This document shows, piece after piece, positions 44,104 through 55,365 of a stretch of DNA of 64,000 bases. The position numbers were made by a program, and so were the translations under genes. Under the pieces are notes generated by a model. That model was given only the letters and a program-made list of their open reading frames with translations, was not told where the DNA came from and searched no databases. The stretch spans positions 3,782,001 through 3,846,000 of the forward strand of contig BSBM01000865.1 of NCBI GenBank assembly GCA_027924585.1. The letters run 5' to 3'. Source of the stretch: Larix kaempferi. Lineage: Eukaryota > Streptophyta > Pinopsida > Pinales > Pinaceae. Each line of letters opens with the position of its first letter. Positions within the stretch are counted from its first letter, which is position 1.

Positions 44104-45931
44104 TCCACATACACTTCCTCTTCCTCTACACCATTCAAGAACGCTGTCTTGACATCCATTTGGTGTATCTTCCATTTCATCACTGCAGCTAGAGCAAGTA
44201 CTGTTCTAATGGAAGTGTATCTGGCTACAGGTGCAAATGTCTCCTCATAGTCTATTCCTTCTTTCTGGGGGAAGCCACGTGCCACAAATCTTGCCTTATA
44301 TTTCTCTATGCTGCCATCTGCAGTATGCTTGATCTTGTATATCCACTTGGAAGTCACCACAGACTTCCCTTTTGGTCTCGGGACCACATCCCAGACATCA
44401 TTCTTGATGATCGATTGATACTTCTCGATCATGGCATTCTTCCATTCTATCTTTTCTGACGCTTCTTCATAGTTGGTAGGTTCCTTGTCAATGATGTCAC
44501 ATAGCTGGGCTAGATAACTGGTGTATGGCCGCGGTCTCTTGTTTTCTCTATGCATCCCTTCCGAAGCGCCATATCTTTCTGCATCTTGAATTACCTCTCG
44601 TAGCCATGCTGGTTTCCTGTTATGGTAATTCTTCTCACGGGGTGGATCTACAGGTTCTCGTGGATCTTCTATCTCACGGTCTTCTTCTGGATTTACTTCA
44701 TTCATTGTTGTATCTTGGATCCTGGGTGCTTCTGGTTCTTCAATGTCTTCAACATGTAACTTTCTAGATTTGTTGTATGCTGAGTCTTCGTCAAATGTTA
44801 CATCCTTGCTGATGTCGATCTTCTTGAATCTTGGGAAATATATTCTGTAAGCCTTCGAGTTTTCATTGTATCCCACAAATATACCCTTCTTTCCTGAAGA
44901 ATCTAACTTCGTCCTCGTTTCTTTCGGAATGTGTATGTATACTGGACAACCAAATGTTCTGAGATGGCTGACTTCTGGTTTCTCGCCGGAGAAAGCTTCT
45001 TCTGGTGTCTTGTTATCAAGTACTCTATGTGGAGTACGATACTGTACATACACAACTATCCTTGCAACTTCTGCCCATAGATGCATAGGAAGATCCTGGT
45101 CATGAAGCATTGCCCTTGTTGCTTCCATAATTGTTCTATTCTTCCTTTCTGCAACTCCATTCTATTGTGGATTGTATGGAGTGGTCAACTCCCTCTTAAT
45201 CCCTGAATCTCTGCATAATTTCTTGAAGTCTTCTGAGGTGAACTCTCCACCATTGTCTGACTGAAAAATCTTGATACTCTTCTTTGTGTGGTTCTCGATC
45301 AAGGCTTTGAATTCCTTGAACTTACTGAATACTTCATCTTTTCCCTTCAGAAATATATCCACGTCTTCCTAGAAAAATCATCAATGAAAGAAACATAATA
45401 TACATACCCTCTCAAAGAACTGGATGACATCGGACCGCATACATTAGAGTGGATGATTTCCAAGATTCTTTCTGCCTTGCTCTCGCAACTTGGAAATGTC
45501 TTCTTTGTGTTCTTTTCTTTCGCACATCCTTTGCAAATGCCTTCATGCTTTGCCTGGATTTATGGAAGACCTTCGACAACTTTGCTTGCAAGAGATAGTG
45601 CTCTATAGTGCACATGTGCAAGCCTTCTATGCCATAGTTCACTTGGCTCCATGGATTCATGGACCAAGGCTTGTTCTGGTTGGCCCTTTAGTTTGTATAA
45701 TCCTCCCTCTTGCTCTCCAATCACTACTGCATCATCTATAGTCTTTTCTTTAGGCCACATAAGAACTTGTCCATCTACAAATGCAACCCTCATACCTTTT
45801 GCATCCAATGCAGATATGGAGAGAAGGTTCTTCTTTAGTCCTGGTACAAATAGACATCTTTCATCTTCATAGACTTTCCAGAGTCTAGCTTATAAGAGGC
45901 TTCACCACTTCCTTTTATAGGATACTGGTAG
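44103..45931 (-). pseudogene. copia family A protease end, integrase and RT N-terminal part
   Basis: From the MITE edge: YPIKGSGEASYKLDSG, a frame break, VVIGEQEGGLYKLKGQ and WHRRLAHVHYRALS. A shifted zinc motif and integrase with FQSDNGGEFTSEDF follow. A TAG replaces the Gln before NGVAERKNRT. The long frame 45128-43896 then carries VRTFGC-type HLRTFGCPVYIHIP, NDVWDVVPRPKGKSVV, KARFVARGFPQKEGIDYEET and MKWKIHQMDVKTAFLNG. The copia part ends at EVYVEQPE. The RT palm with YVDD and RNase H are missing. Confidence 0.9.
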
Positions 45932-46714
45932 CAATGTTATCGGAACCGGACCGGAACTGGCAAACCCGGCCGGTCCGATCGGTTTACAGGGGTGGCCGGT
46001 CCGGTCAGAGCATAAAACTGGCTGGGCCGGATTTTTTTCCAAACCGGGCAAGGAATCGGCCGGTCCCGTACGGAACCGGTCGGTCCGTATTGTGCCCACT
46101 GAACTCAATTTTTTTGTTTGAAAAACACAGAAAAAAAACTATCCTATCCTTCTAGCCTAACCTAACCGGTCAATACCTAACCTAATCTAACCTAATTGTG
46201 GGCTTAAATTTGCTTGTTCTACTATTTCTGACACAGTTTAATATATAATGTGAAGGGGCAAAACATATGAAGCTGTTTGGTACCTATTTATTTGTTCCTA
46301 TCAGTGGGAATGCTAACTCTCCAGATTATATGTGAACAAAAATAGTTCTATTAGTTCATTATATTGCAGTGCATTTATAATTTTATCCTCATTAAGAAAT
46401 GACCATCCTTTGTATTGGAGAAAATGTATTTATCATTGATGCTTCTAACCTCAGAGATGTATTGCATTTGCACTAGGTGCTATTTTGGTTATTTACACCC
46501 ATGCTTGCTATATATATGAGAAACTTTGCATATTTGTGTATTAATGGTTTGGATTCATATGTATGCACATGAATATATATTCTTTTTTACAAAAGATGAA
46601 TATTTTATGTATTTTTTAGTCAACCGGTTTTTTACCCCGTTTTTTTCTGGTTCCGGTCCGGTTCAGATTTTGGGCTTCGCCAGTTCAATGACCGGTCCAG
46701 TTCCGATAACATTG
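45932..46714. mobile_element. hAT-family MITE (783 bp) inserted in copia
   Basis: Terminal inverted repeats of about 23 bp: CAATGTTATCGGAACCGGAC at the left, and its near-perfect complement with one mismatch at the right, ending CCGATAACATTG. Flanking 8-bp direct repeats ACTGGTAG lie at 45924-45931 and 46715-46722. The 8-bp TSD and CAATG-type TIR fit the hAT superfamily, and from memory resemble Tag1-like ends. Subterminal CCGG-rich motifs may be transposase binding sites. There is no transposase frame, so it is non-autonomous. It interrupts the copia protease region between DDYQ and YPIKG. Confidence 0.93.
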
Positions 46715-47771
46715 ACTGGTAGTCATCCCCAAGTTTCACTTTGTGGGGTGACTCATGTTCAGATAGATTCATAAAGGATTCCTTGAATCCAGTCATATGC
46801 TTGGAAGCCCCACTATTTATAATCCAATCATTGCTTCCATGTGTAATAGTTCCTGTGAGGGCAGAAATCAGTACATACTCTTCATTGCTTGAAGAATCTT
46901 CACTTTCTTCTTTGGCCCTCTTCCTGGGAGGTTCATCATCCTCTGCACTGTGAGCATGATGTCTTCTCTTGGTGTTCTTGTGGGAGCTGCTTTTGTTCTT
47001 GGGACAATCTCTGGAATAGTGTCCCCTCTCATCACAAGTATAGCATCGAATGTGAGAGAGATCTCTCAAAGGTCCTCCAAAGTTCTCTCTCTGGTTCTGG
47101 TGGTGGTGTTTACCCTTCTTGTGATGAGGATGCTCCCTCTTGTTGTTATTCTTCTTGGTGTGTACTGTGAGAGCTTGGTCTTCACTACCCATCTTTTCTT
47201 CTCGAGCTACAATTCGAGCTTCCTCTTGTGAGCACTCCTCCCACAGCCTATTGAATGTGATGAGCTTCTTCCTAGCACAAATTCCTTGAATGAAGGAATC
47301 CCATGACCTAGGGAGACCATTCAAGGTGGTCATCACTACTTCTCCATTCTCTATGTCTTCTCCCACAGCTTTAAGTTGTTCCTTTATTTGAGAGACCCTT
47401 GAAAAATAGGACTGCATGGTCTCTGCATTTTGTATCTTTATGTTCTTCGACTGGTTCTGCAATGTCATATGCTGATTTATATTCTTTCCTTCAAATAGCT
47501 TGGTCAAGGAGTCAAACATCTCCTTGGGTGTCTTTAGAGATGACACATGTGGTATGAGATGGTCCTTGAAAGAATCTGCAATGATCCTCTTGGCCTTGAC
47601 CAAGTTCTCCTTATGTAAGGCCTTAGCCTCATCTCCCTCTGGGACTGGAATCTCTTCACTTATGTAGGTGTCCAATTCATTTTCTTCTAGGATTAACCCA
47701 ATCCTATACTTCCATGCTCGGAAGTTATCAGCCCTTTCAAGCTTATTTTCAAGCTTGGTGTGGTGAGACAT
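46715..47771 (-). pseudogene. copia family A gag and protease start, interrupted by the MITE
   Basis: Open from MSHHTKLENKLERADNFRAW (47771) through IIADSFKDHLIPHVSSLKT, NGLPRSWDSFIQGICARK, a complete zinc knuckle CYTCDERGHYSRDC near residue 240 and a His/Lys-rich linker. It runs into the protease NDWIINSGASKHMTG, where the active-site Asp of the usual DSGAS is Asn. The frame then enters the MITE after KLGDDYQ. Gag itself looks intact. The protease would be inactive even without the insertion. Confidence 0.92.
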
Positions 47772-48384
47772 CTTGATGAAAAACTCAAATGGAAATAATA
47801 GATTTAGGTCTTACCACTTGATTTGCTGAAACTGGATCTGGAGTTGGCTAGGGTTTGACAGAGAAACCCTAAAAATCCAAACTTGGAATTTCAAGCTTTT
47901 GCCTGGATAGAAAGATGCCTCTTGCTGAGACAAACAAGCTGGTACACTTGGATTTTGAAAACTCCAAAAATTGACCCCTCAAAAGTGACTTGCGAATTTC
48001 GGATCTGCAACTTCTGTCAAATTTTGGTTTTTTGGTTTTTCTGGTCCAAAAATCCAACTAGGGTTTGATAGATTCCAGGGTTCTACCCAACCAAAAACTT
48101 CGATCTTGGTCTCTAAATTTCGTTTTTGCTGAGGAGAGCAATCCTATGCTGAGAGCACTCCAAAATTCCACTTCTGTAAAAAACCCTAATTTCCCGCAGT
48201 AGTGACAGGCCGAAAACTAAAAATGCTCGGAATCAAATTCTGTTTCGACAGAAAGATGCGCCTTCCTTAGGAGAGTTAGCCTAGCCTCCTGCCCTTGATG
48301 ATCTGTGGAAAGAGACCCAAAAATTAAGAAGCCCTAGCTTCCGCAGTTGCACAGTGTCTTCTTCTCAGGTTAGCTCTGATACCG
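47772..48384 (-). other. copia leader with primer-binding site
   Basis: On the minus strand the LTR end TCTAACA is followed by CGGTATCAGAGC at about 48384-48373. This matches the initiator-methionine tRNA primer site TGGTATCAGAGC used by plant copia elements, except at the first base. About 590 bp of untranslated leader follow before the gag ATG. Confidence 0.8.
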
Positions 48385-48914
48385 TGTTAGATTTTCACAA
48401 TTTAATTAAATATGATCTGGGATCTTATCTGAGAGAACAACATGCACAACATATCAAACATAAGAGACAAGAGACACAAAACATTTCATCGGGGAAACCA
48501 TAAAGGAGAAAACCCCGCAACTTCCTCAGAGATAGAATGAGCAATAATACAAAACCCCAAAATAAGAAGATGGTCTCTAGCAGCTTCCTCCTCCTCCACT
48601 TTTGTGGACTTGTCTCTCTCTCACTTGTACGAATGAGTGAGTGAATGAATCAAATGAGAGAGTCACACTCTCTATTTATACTTTACTTCACTTGCCTTTT
48701 ACCCTAACTGGGCCGACTTCTCCTAGGAGAGTCTAATAACCCATTATAACTCAACTCTGGGCCGACCCCACTAGGAGAGTCTAATAACCCACTTAAATAC
48801 AATAATAGCTTTCCCGATCAGAGGAATGAAACCTCTCCGTCGGAAGTACAATGACATGAGTACAATATAAAATATACAAGTGAAATACATTCTGAAGTTA
48901 CAAATACATCAACA
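48385..48914 (-). repeat. copia family A 5' LTR, copy 3 (530 bp)
   Basis: On the minus strand it runs TGTTGATGTATTTGTAAC to AAAATCTAACA. A TATA box (AGTATAAATAGAG) lies near 48678. An internal duplication of GGGTTATTAGACTCTCCTA is visible (about 48720-48795). It shares the CTCTGAGGAAGTTGCGGGG segment with copy 1. Confidence 0.9.
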
Positions 48915-49974
48915 TGAATATTGCAGTCACCATGTCACCAGCCCTTGTTCACCATCAAAGACTGGATATATTAGTTGTCGTACATCCCAGGGAAGTATGT
49001 CTTCATTCCTCTGTTCCCCGACAACGGCTTTGGTAAATGGATGATTAGGTTTATGGTTTTATAAAAAAGTAAAAGAAACAGAGATCAGGCTAACATATCG
49101 GATTAGCCAACAGTCGATGCACAAGCATAATATCAAGGCCAAAAAGAGCACGAGAATGAACTTATCTAAGGAAAGAACCAACTCTGTTTCAGATCATTGA
49201 TAAATATATAGACTATCCACAAGAATCCAAGTATAGGAAAGAATCATGAATGCATATAATATTTATCACTTCAAATTAAAACAAAACAGGTTCAATCGTA
49301 CATAATCACTCAAAGCATTCTTAATAACCATGGGAATGTAATACATGCTCCTGCAAATACAGTAGCAGTCTGACCTCTAGACTCCTAATACACTCTCCGC
49401 CCACTCCTTACATTGCAAATAATGAAATTTATAAACTTACAAGATAAGAGCTATTACAAGCTTTTCGGAACTGAAAATCTAACAATAGACTAAAATAAAT
49501 GAAGTCTCTGATATGTCACAGGAAATAAGGAATTTGCTAAAGATGTTTCCTCAATTCGGGTTATGATCCACCTTCTAATTGCCACCTATATCCTTGAAAA
49601 CTTAAATAAGGATAAGCTTTGTCCCAGAACCTGACATTTGATGCTGATTATGTGCCTCAGAATCTGGATCGAATTGGTGTACTTAACTAAAAGTATCAAT
49701 TTGAAATGTGCTCTGCCACCTGTTTTGAATACCCCAACTCCATCTATTCATGGTAAATATTTGGCACAATACTAGCAAATTCAAAAGCATCCTTTGTTTG
49801 GCAACTATGGGACATTTGGGCTTTTTGAAGGCGTGTTCCTCAATTAGCGTTCTCACTAACTGGGTACTTTGTCATCTGAATGAACGCTGCATATGATATC
49901 GATTCAATAGTAATCTTGACATCTGGATGCTGATGCTGACAATGAGTGGTAACTTTTACATAATACTGTGCCTT
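48915..49974. other. no recognisable gene
   Basis: Sequence between the copia 5' LTR and the HOS1-like fragment. No frame with family motifs was found. It may contain decayed 3' parts of the HOS1-like sequence, but this cannot be shown by eye. Confidence 0.4.
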
Positions 49975-50516
49975 TGTTCTCCATTGTAATCTTGCCCTAT
50001 GCTCAGGTTAGCCAAGGCATCCTCTATGAACAAAGTTGCTTAAGTTTTTTGCCAAGTCGTGATATATTGTTTGAATAATAAGGCCATCCATCTCTGCTCA
50101 AATGCAGCAGTCTTTCTGTCATGAAAAGAATTTCTCCAATGAGAGATGTTCATATAGCGATATTGAACACCCTCAAGAAAGCTGTGCCTTGCACACCAAG
50201 CCATTACCTCCCAATATTGTTTCACTTTGGATGCAGTCTCCAAAACATTGACTATAGCATCGAGTTGTGTTGTATACTTACTGAATACATCTGATTGAAC
50301 TCTGAGATTATAAATTTCTGGCAGACTAGGTATGACATTTAATAATGTTCTCCCGCACCAGTCCTTTACAACTCCACCATCGAGAAGCATTGCTACAATT
50401 GTCATTGCTGGAAACAACACTTTCATCCATACAAACATATCACAGTGTTGAATACATTCCACACACAGAGATGCATGGCCACAAGATGTTAAAAAAGTGC
50501 TGAACAACTCGTCCAC
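49975..50516 (-). pseudogene. HOS1: HOS1-like RING E3 ligase fragment
   Basis: The minus-strand frame 50516-50040 reads TSCGHASLCVECIQHCD, part of the unusual RING of HOS1. HOS1 is a plant nuclear-pore-associated E3 ligase that regulates cold and flowering responses. The frame then jumps to MLLDGGVVKDWCGRTLLNV, EIYNLRVQSDVFSK, VKQYWEVMAWCARHSFLEGV and WRNSFHDRKTAAFEQRW. In a shifted frame LFIEDALANLSIGQDYNGE continues to about 49975. In HOS1 the RING would continue CPICR and about 80 residues precede the VVKDW segment. Here they are deleted. Upstream of SCGHASLC, from 50517 to about 50760, a degraded frame (MHEFHLLVKNCVSRKLEELW) is not identified. Confidence 0.8.
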
Positions 50517-50763
50517 AGCTCCTCAAGTTTTCTGGAAACACAATTCTTCACCAGCAAGTGAAATTCATGCATGCTTGAAGGTATCTTCAATTCTTCTGTA
50601 GCTCTAGATGTGGATGAAGAAATTGGCAAGCTCACCAAAAATGTTACTCTGAACTCTTTTACCTGTAGAAATAGGCTTTGTGGATGCATAGACAATCATC
50701 CCTAAATATGCTGCCTTTAAATGGTTGATATTGAGTTCAATTCTGGCAATCCTCTTTAACATT

Positions 50764-50966
50764 TCAAAATGGTTCAATCAAACAATCAAATATATAGTTA
50801 GATTGAAAACCTTCACGAACTATCCTCTTCATGAAAGCATAATCTGGCTTGTTTTTGAAACAAAATTGTTGGCAATGATGAAAATAAAATGCAAATTCTG
50901 ATGGACAAGACCTCAATGAAGGTTTCAAATTTCTTCTCACTGATCTTCTCATACTTCAGTTTCATG
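50764..50966 (-). pseudogene. casein kinase 1 fragment
   Basis: The minus-strand peptide LKYEKISEKK (from about 50966), then after a frame break CPSEFAFYFHHCQQFCFKNK, PDYAFMKRIVREGFQ and SNYIFDCLI. This corresponds to the end of the kinase domain of plant casein kinase 1 (SEFxxYFHYCRxLxFxxKPDYxYLKR in the family). The catalytic motifs lie upstream in CK1 and are absent. The fragment sits about 250 bp before the HOS1-like fragment on the same strand. Confidence 0.8.
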
Positions 50967-51060
50967 GTTCCAATCTTTTGATAGGGAAAATTCCGATATA
51001 TAGTGTTTCGATTTTGCTAACATTGATCGTCACATGTTTGCAAATACCACTATGAGCTAG

Positions 51061-51870
51061 CTAAAGAGGACAAGGGGCTTGCCCTACTAAATCCTTAGGA
51101 AACGATTCATGATGTTCTCCCAACATACATCCTTCACAGACACCATTGGGTGGTTCAATTTGTGGAAGACCATATGCCATCATTAGATAGCTCATATGAT
51201 GCAAGGTGCCAAAGTTGGTATGACCCAAACGTTGATGCCATCGTTTCTTAATGTTGTTCACATTGGCAACCATCGCAATAATACACCCACTTCCTTATGA
51301 AGGAGATGAAGATTTCCCCAACTTATGTATGGTCATATTCATTACAATATCAACGGAGTTTGCATGGAGACCCGTGTCACAATTTAGATTCTCAACATAT
51401 GTTTCAGACTGCAAATTTGAGTCCATCTTCAGGAGAAAGCGTTTCGTTGAAACACTGTTAGGTGGAGAACATTAATAATAATGTCGTTCATCACAATAGT
51501 TGGAAGCAATGACTAAAACCATCATTCATGTGATAACCCATCAATTTGGCCAAAAATTCCCCTTTTTGTTGGTGTGACTGATATAGTGTATGGAATGAAG
51601 ATTTGGTCCCATTCCTTGTAACTAACATGAAGAACTTCTCCAAACTTGGTGTTGTCGATAAGGAGATTGCCACATCCAAAAATTAGTAGGGGTGAGTCAT
51701 CACCCATAAGAACTTACTCTCCATTATATTTTTGTTGATGGTTGGAGAGTAAGTGTTGGTGTTTTGTCATATGCCTAATGGCTTCGAAGTCAAAAATCTA
51801 TTCTAGTGGAGAAGTGGAGGAACAATATGCATTGTTGTTGATTAGGCTTTGCTGCGTTTATGGATTGAGT
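51061..51870 (-). pseudogene. copia protease and pre-integrase remnant (other family)
   Basis: On the minus strand: a protease-like stretch degraded to IFDFEAIRHMTKHQHL, VLMGDDSPLLIFGCGNLLID and KFGEVLHVS. Then comes the pre-integrase WHQRLGHTNFGTLHHMSYLM and GVCEGCMLGEHHESFPK, stopping at 51061. No LTR, gag or integrase core was seen nearby. The sequence differs from families A and B. Confidence 0.75.
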
Positions 51871-52417
51871 TGACAAACTTGATATGAGTGTTGTGCTAAA
51901 AAAAAACCAATGTTTTTTGTCTGAAAAGAGAATAGGGAGTGTGCTGCTTTAGAAAAAAGGCACAAATTTGCAAAAATCACTTCAATTTGTTGAGAAGACC
52001 AAAAAACTACCCTAGAAGGGAGACTGTTGGTGAGAGAAAGGGTAAACACCTTAGAAACTTATTTGTTGTCAAAAAGGAGTGCTACAACCTTAGTTTCATT
52101 TTAGAGAAAAGAGTGTTGCAACCCTAGTTTCTGATCAGAAAAATGTTGGATAGAGAAAGAAGAGTCCACACTATCTTTGATCCTATGTTGAAATTATAAG
52201 AAGATAGTAGATTTACAATGATCTCTTCAATAAACCCTAAACCAATCATCAAAGTAACATATTTATAACAATCCTTAATATAGATCACAAGAAAGATGTT
52301 CACATACCACATCTTTATCCAAGAACAATCAACCACATAAATAGAGTGAAAATACCACAAGTAGAGAGAATTATTTAGAGGTGTCCTTAGGAAAGAATGA
52401 AGAAATTCACTTGAATG

Positions 52418-53125
52418 AGTACAATAAATGGATTAGTTAGGTACACATATGTACAACAATTGATTGACATGTGGCTTGAAGTGAAGAGTAACCACATGAT
52501 CTCAACATCGAGGGACTATAGTAAAAGTGAGATCTTGCTCGCTATTTTTTCCCCAATATCAATAGTTGCTTGGTCTAGTGTTAATCCCCATGATTTCTAG
52601 AATGTTAGGGCACTAACCCCATGAGGGTGACTAGGTCGACCTAGTCAAATATAGAAAGTACAATAAATGGTTTAGTTTGGTACTTATATGTTGGCTTCAT
52701 AAAGGTATAATCAATACAACAATTGATCGACACGTGGCTTATAGTGAAGATTAATCACATGATCTCAAAATCAAGGTATTGTAGTAAAAGTGAGACCTTG
52801 CCTCTTTTTTTGTCCAGTATCAATAGTTGCTTGGTCCAATGTCAGTGCCCATGATTTCTAGAATGTTAGGGCATTAGTCCTAAGAGGGTGTCTAGGATGA
52901 CCTAGTCAAATATAGAAAGTACAATAAATGGTTAGGTGCCCATATGTAGGCTCCATAAAGGTATAATCAATACAACAACTGATCTACACATGGATTGAAG
53001 AAGAGTAACCACATGATCTCAACATAGAGGTACTGTAGTAAAAGTGAGACCTTGCCTCTTTTTCCCAATATTAGTACTTGCTTGGTTTAATGTCAATCCC
53101 CATGATTTCTAGATTCTAGAATGTT
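52418..53125. repeat. three-copy tandem array (about 240-260 bp units)
   Basis: Units start AGTACAATAAATGG at about 52418, 52657 and 52918. They contain CACATGATCTCAA, TAGTAAAAGTGAGA, AGTTGCTTGGT and CCCATGATTTCTAGAATGTT. The copies are perhaps 85-90 percent alike by eye. It is non-coding, and the last unit ends next to the PIF1-like fragment. Confidence 0.85.
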
Positions 53126-53129
53126 AATC

Positions 53130-53545
53130 CTCTAGTAAGTTTCAATAGTAGTTGTCTAGTTTCACATTTTTCAATAGGTGTAATTGGAACAATATGGGGC
53201 AAAACTTTATCTCACAGATCCTCCATATAGTTATCAAATCTTACTAAAGCATATTTTAGAGGGTTAGGGGGAGAACTTCTTGAATTATACACAATTTCTT
53301 CAACAACTCCAAAAGCATTGTTCACAAGTCTTGCTTTAGTCCATAAGTTTGAAGAGCATTATTGTGGCTCAAGCAACCCAAATTCTAATTGTTCCTTGCT
53401 TGCTTTAGTTGAATAATTGTTTCTAGCTCCCATGGCAACATTATGTGAAATAGGTCGATCTGAGGATTTCAAACAACACTTATTGTGATTTTGCACATCA
53501 TTGCCTGTCGCAAACAAATGCATTGCATTATTATCAAATGAACCA
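53130..53545 (-). pseudogene. PIF1-like DNA helicase C-terminal fragment
   Basis: The minus-strand frame reads MHLFATGNDVQNHNKC, SNLWTKARLVNNAFGVVEEI, NPLKYALVRFDNYMED, VPITPIEKCETRQLLLKL. This is the C-terminal part of PIF1-type helicases (LW.EAGLVNGALGxVEEI..., VPITPI...RxLPLKLAWAxTIHKSQG), ending just before the KSQG motif. Two stops interrupt it. Such helicases occur as host proteins and in mobile elements. The fragment alone does not tell which. Confidence 0.7.
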
Positions 53546-54542
53546 CACTGAATTATCCAAAGAAGAATTAATATGTATATCAGTGATTTCTAGTGATCTA
53601 TTGTTGGAATTGCATCTCTAACATTGATAAGAAACAAGAGTCTCTTATCATGAAGAAATTGAATTTCTAGGTCTTGTTTTAAAGCTCCAATCAAGTAAGA
53701 CATTCTTATATTATCAATTCCTTGAATAATCATATGCATTCGTTGATGATCCCGCAAGAATAATATTATATGATACTCTTTGCTTTTCCCCCAAATTTTG
53801 AGATGAATATAAGAGTTTTCATAATTATCAAGGACAATTGGGTTTAGTTATTGCTTTTGATATATGAAATGCATTGCATGATTGGAAGAGTCTTCATCCA
53901 CAAAATATAAATTTTCTACAATAACATCGGGGTCACTAGGTACACTAACTTTGTTTTGCTTGTGGTAGCCTTTGAAAGGCCTAGAAATAACTGCAAAACT
54001 TGATTGCATTGTATTTATGAGTGTTGGAAACCTAATTGTTTAGAGTTATGGTAAAAATTAATTGTATTATTATAACTATTCACATTTGCCGTAAGTGAAT
54101 ATGAAGAGTCACAGTGAAGTCCAAGAGACCTGTTGGAATATGAAACCAAGGGTCATATCTTGTTGTATTTATAAGTATATCATCTTAATGGAAATTTTTT
54201 ATTCATGTTTATCTCTATTTGACTTTGCTTATCTCCATTTGCTAAGCCCAATAGGGGTATCGGATCCCTATAGTCCATAGGGCCTGTAGAGCATTGCTGG
54301 GCCAATTTTGTTGTTGCTAGGTGTTTTTGTCAGACTATCTTCAGTTTGTTCCTTGGCATACTATCTCCTCTGTAATGACGTGGGCACCTGGGCATTTAGA
54401 TGTTAAGAGAAACCCTATTCCAGAGCTATCAGAGGTATGCTATTTGGTTTTTTCCAGCTACCAACGATTTGTTACACAAGAAAAAACCTTGAACTCCGCT
54501 ATTGAGCTTCTTCTACCCCATAATGTTAATTTAGCACAACAT
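53546..54542. other. degraded, unassigned minus-strand coding-like sequence
   Basis: Minus-strand frames upstream of the helicase fragment read MQSSFAVISRPFKGYHKQNK, DVIVENLYFVDEDSSNHAMH and MSYLIGALKQDLEIQFLHDK with scattered stops. They look like former coding sequence, but no family could be named. They may belong to the same lost gene as the helicase fragment. Confidence 0.35.
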
Positions 54543-55064
54543 TCAACTCGAGAGCAAAACACGAGCAAATCGACAAAGACCACTTGCTAAAGGAGAAAAA
54601 ACCCCAGTAGTGTGATCAAAGTTTGAGGCTTTTTGTTGGGGATAAAATTGTCCTAGAGGTCGACCATGATGCTTATGCTCTCCAAATTCCAAATCTTCAC
54701 ACACTGCTATATCACATTGTTGCTCTTGTTCATCCTCGTCATCTAAATCAGAATCTGCTTTATTCTTTGTTGCCAAACTCGAAAGTGTATCCTTCCTTTC
54801 TTCATCATCCCTTTCATTTGCCATTGCATTTCGAATTGCAAATTTTTCAAACACACTTCTGAAGTTTTCAAGCATCTCAACTTCTAGGTTTGCCTTTTCT
54901 ATTACATATTTGATCTTAGATTGCTTCGTTGGCTTGTTGTTTTCCTTGCCATTTTGCTCTTCATCCTCATTGTTGTTCAGATTGGGTGCCATTAGCAACC
55001 TTGTTTTTCTTTTTTCACTTTTGTCATCTTTAGCGCCTTTCAATATTTTTGGCACCCAATCCAT
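54543..55064 (-). CDS. hypothetical charged protein, 173 aa
   Basis: An open frame starting MDWVPKILKGAKDDKSEKRK, rich in Lys, Glu and Asp, with an acidic run DSDLDDEDEQEQQ and a helical stretch IEKANLEVEMLENFRSVFEK. It has no recognised domain, signal peptide or membrane segment. The base composition is ordinary for the region. It could be a true exon, a captured fragment or chance. The C-terminal 30 residues look non-native. Confidence 0.25.
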   Translation of the reverse strand: MDWVPKILKGAKDDKSEKRKTRLLMAPNLNNNEDEEQNGKENNKPTKQSKIKYVIEKANLEVEMLENFRSVFEKFAIRNAMANERDDEERKDTLSSLATKNKADSDLDDEDEQEQQCDIAVCEDLEFGEHKHHGRPLGQFYPQQKASNFDHTTGVFSPLASGLCRFARVLLSS

Positions 55065-55365
55065 TTTTAGAATCGTGGTTCACTTCACTCCCTCCATTTG
55101 AAATGTTATGTTGAGGACCCTTCATCCATCCTCGACAATTTTATTGGCCAGAGCACCAACCATTTTGCTTACCCTCACGAGATGAAAAAGGAAAGAATTA
55201 TATATGATATTGCAAACAATGGGTGCCAGGCCTTACTCACTCCTTTGTGATGTTCAAAATGATGACCTCGAGAGAAACGATAGATTACTGTGTTAAATGT
55301 TAAGGGGGTAGTTTCTTGGTATAATGAACTTGTGGCCATCTATCTCATCTCTTCTACAAAGAAAG

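Larger units (their letters stand above)
44103..48914 (-). mobile_element. Ty1/copia element, family A copy 3, 3' end missing
   Basis: On the minus strand: 5' LTR (48914-48385), primer-binding site, leader, gag, protease interrupted by a hAT MITE, integrase and the N-terminal part of RT. It breaks at about 44103 in a hAT fragment. RNase H, polypurine tract and 3' LTR are absent from the neighbouring sequence. It is the best preserved 5' half of family A in the window and serves as the reference for the damaged copies 1 and 2. Confidence 0.92.

Noticed and set aside
46160-46200. CCTAACCTAA runs as interstitial telomere repeats
   Set aside because: Only a few irregular units, not the plant TTTAGGG repeat, and inside the hAT MITE.
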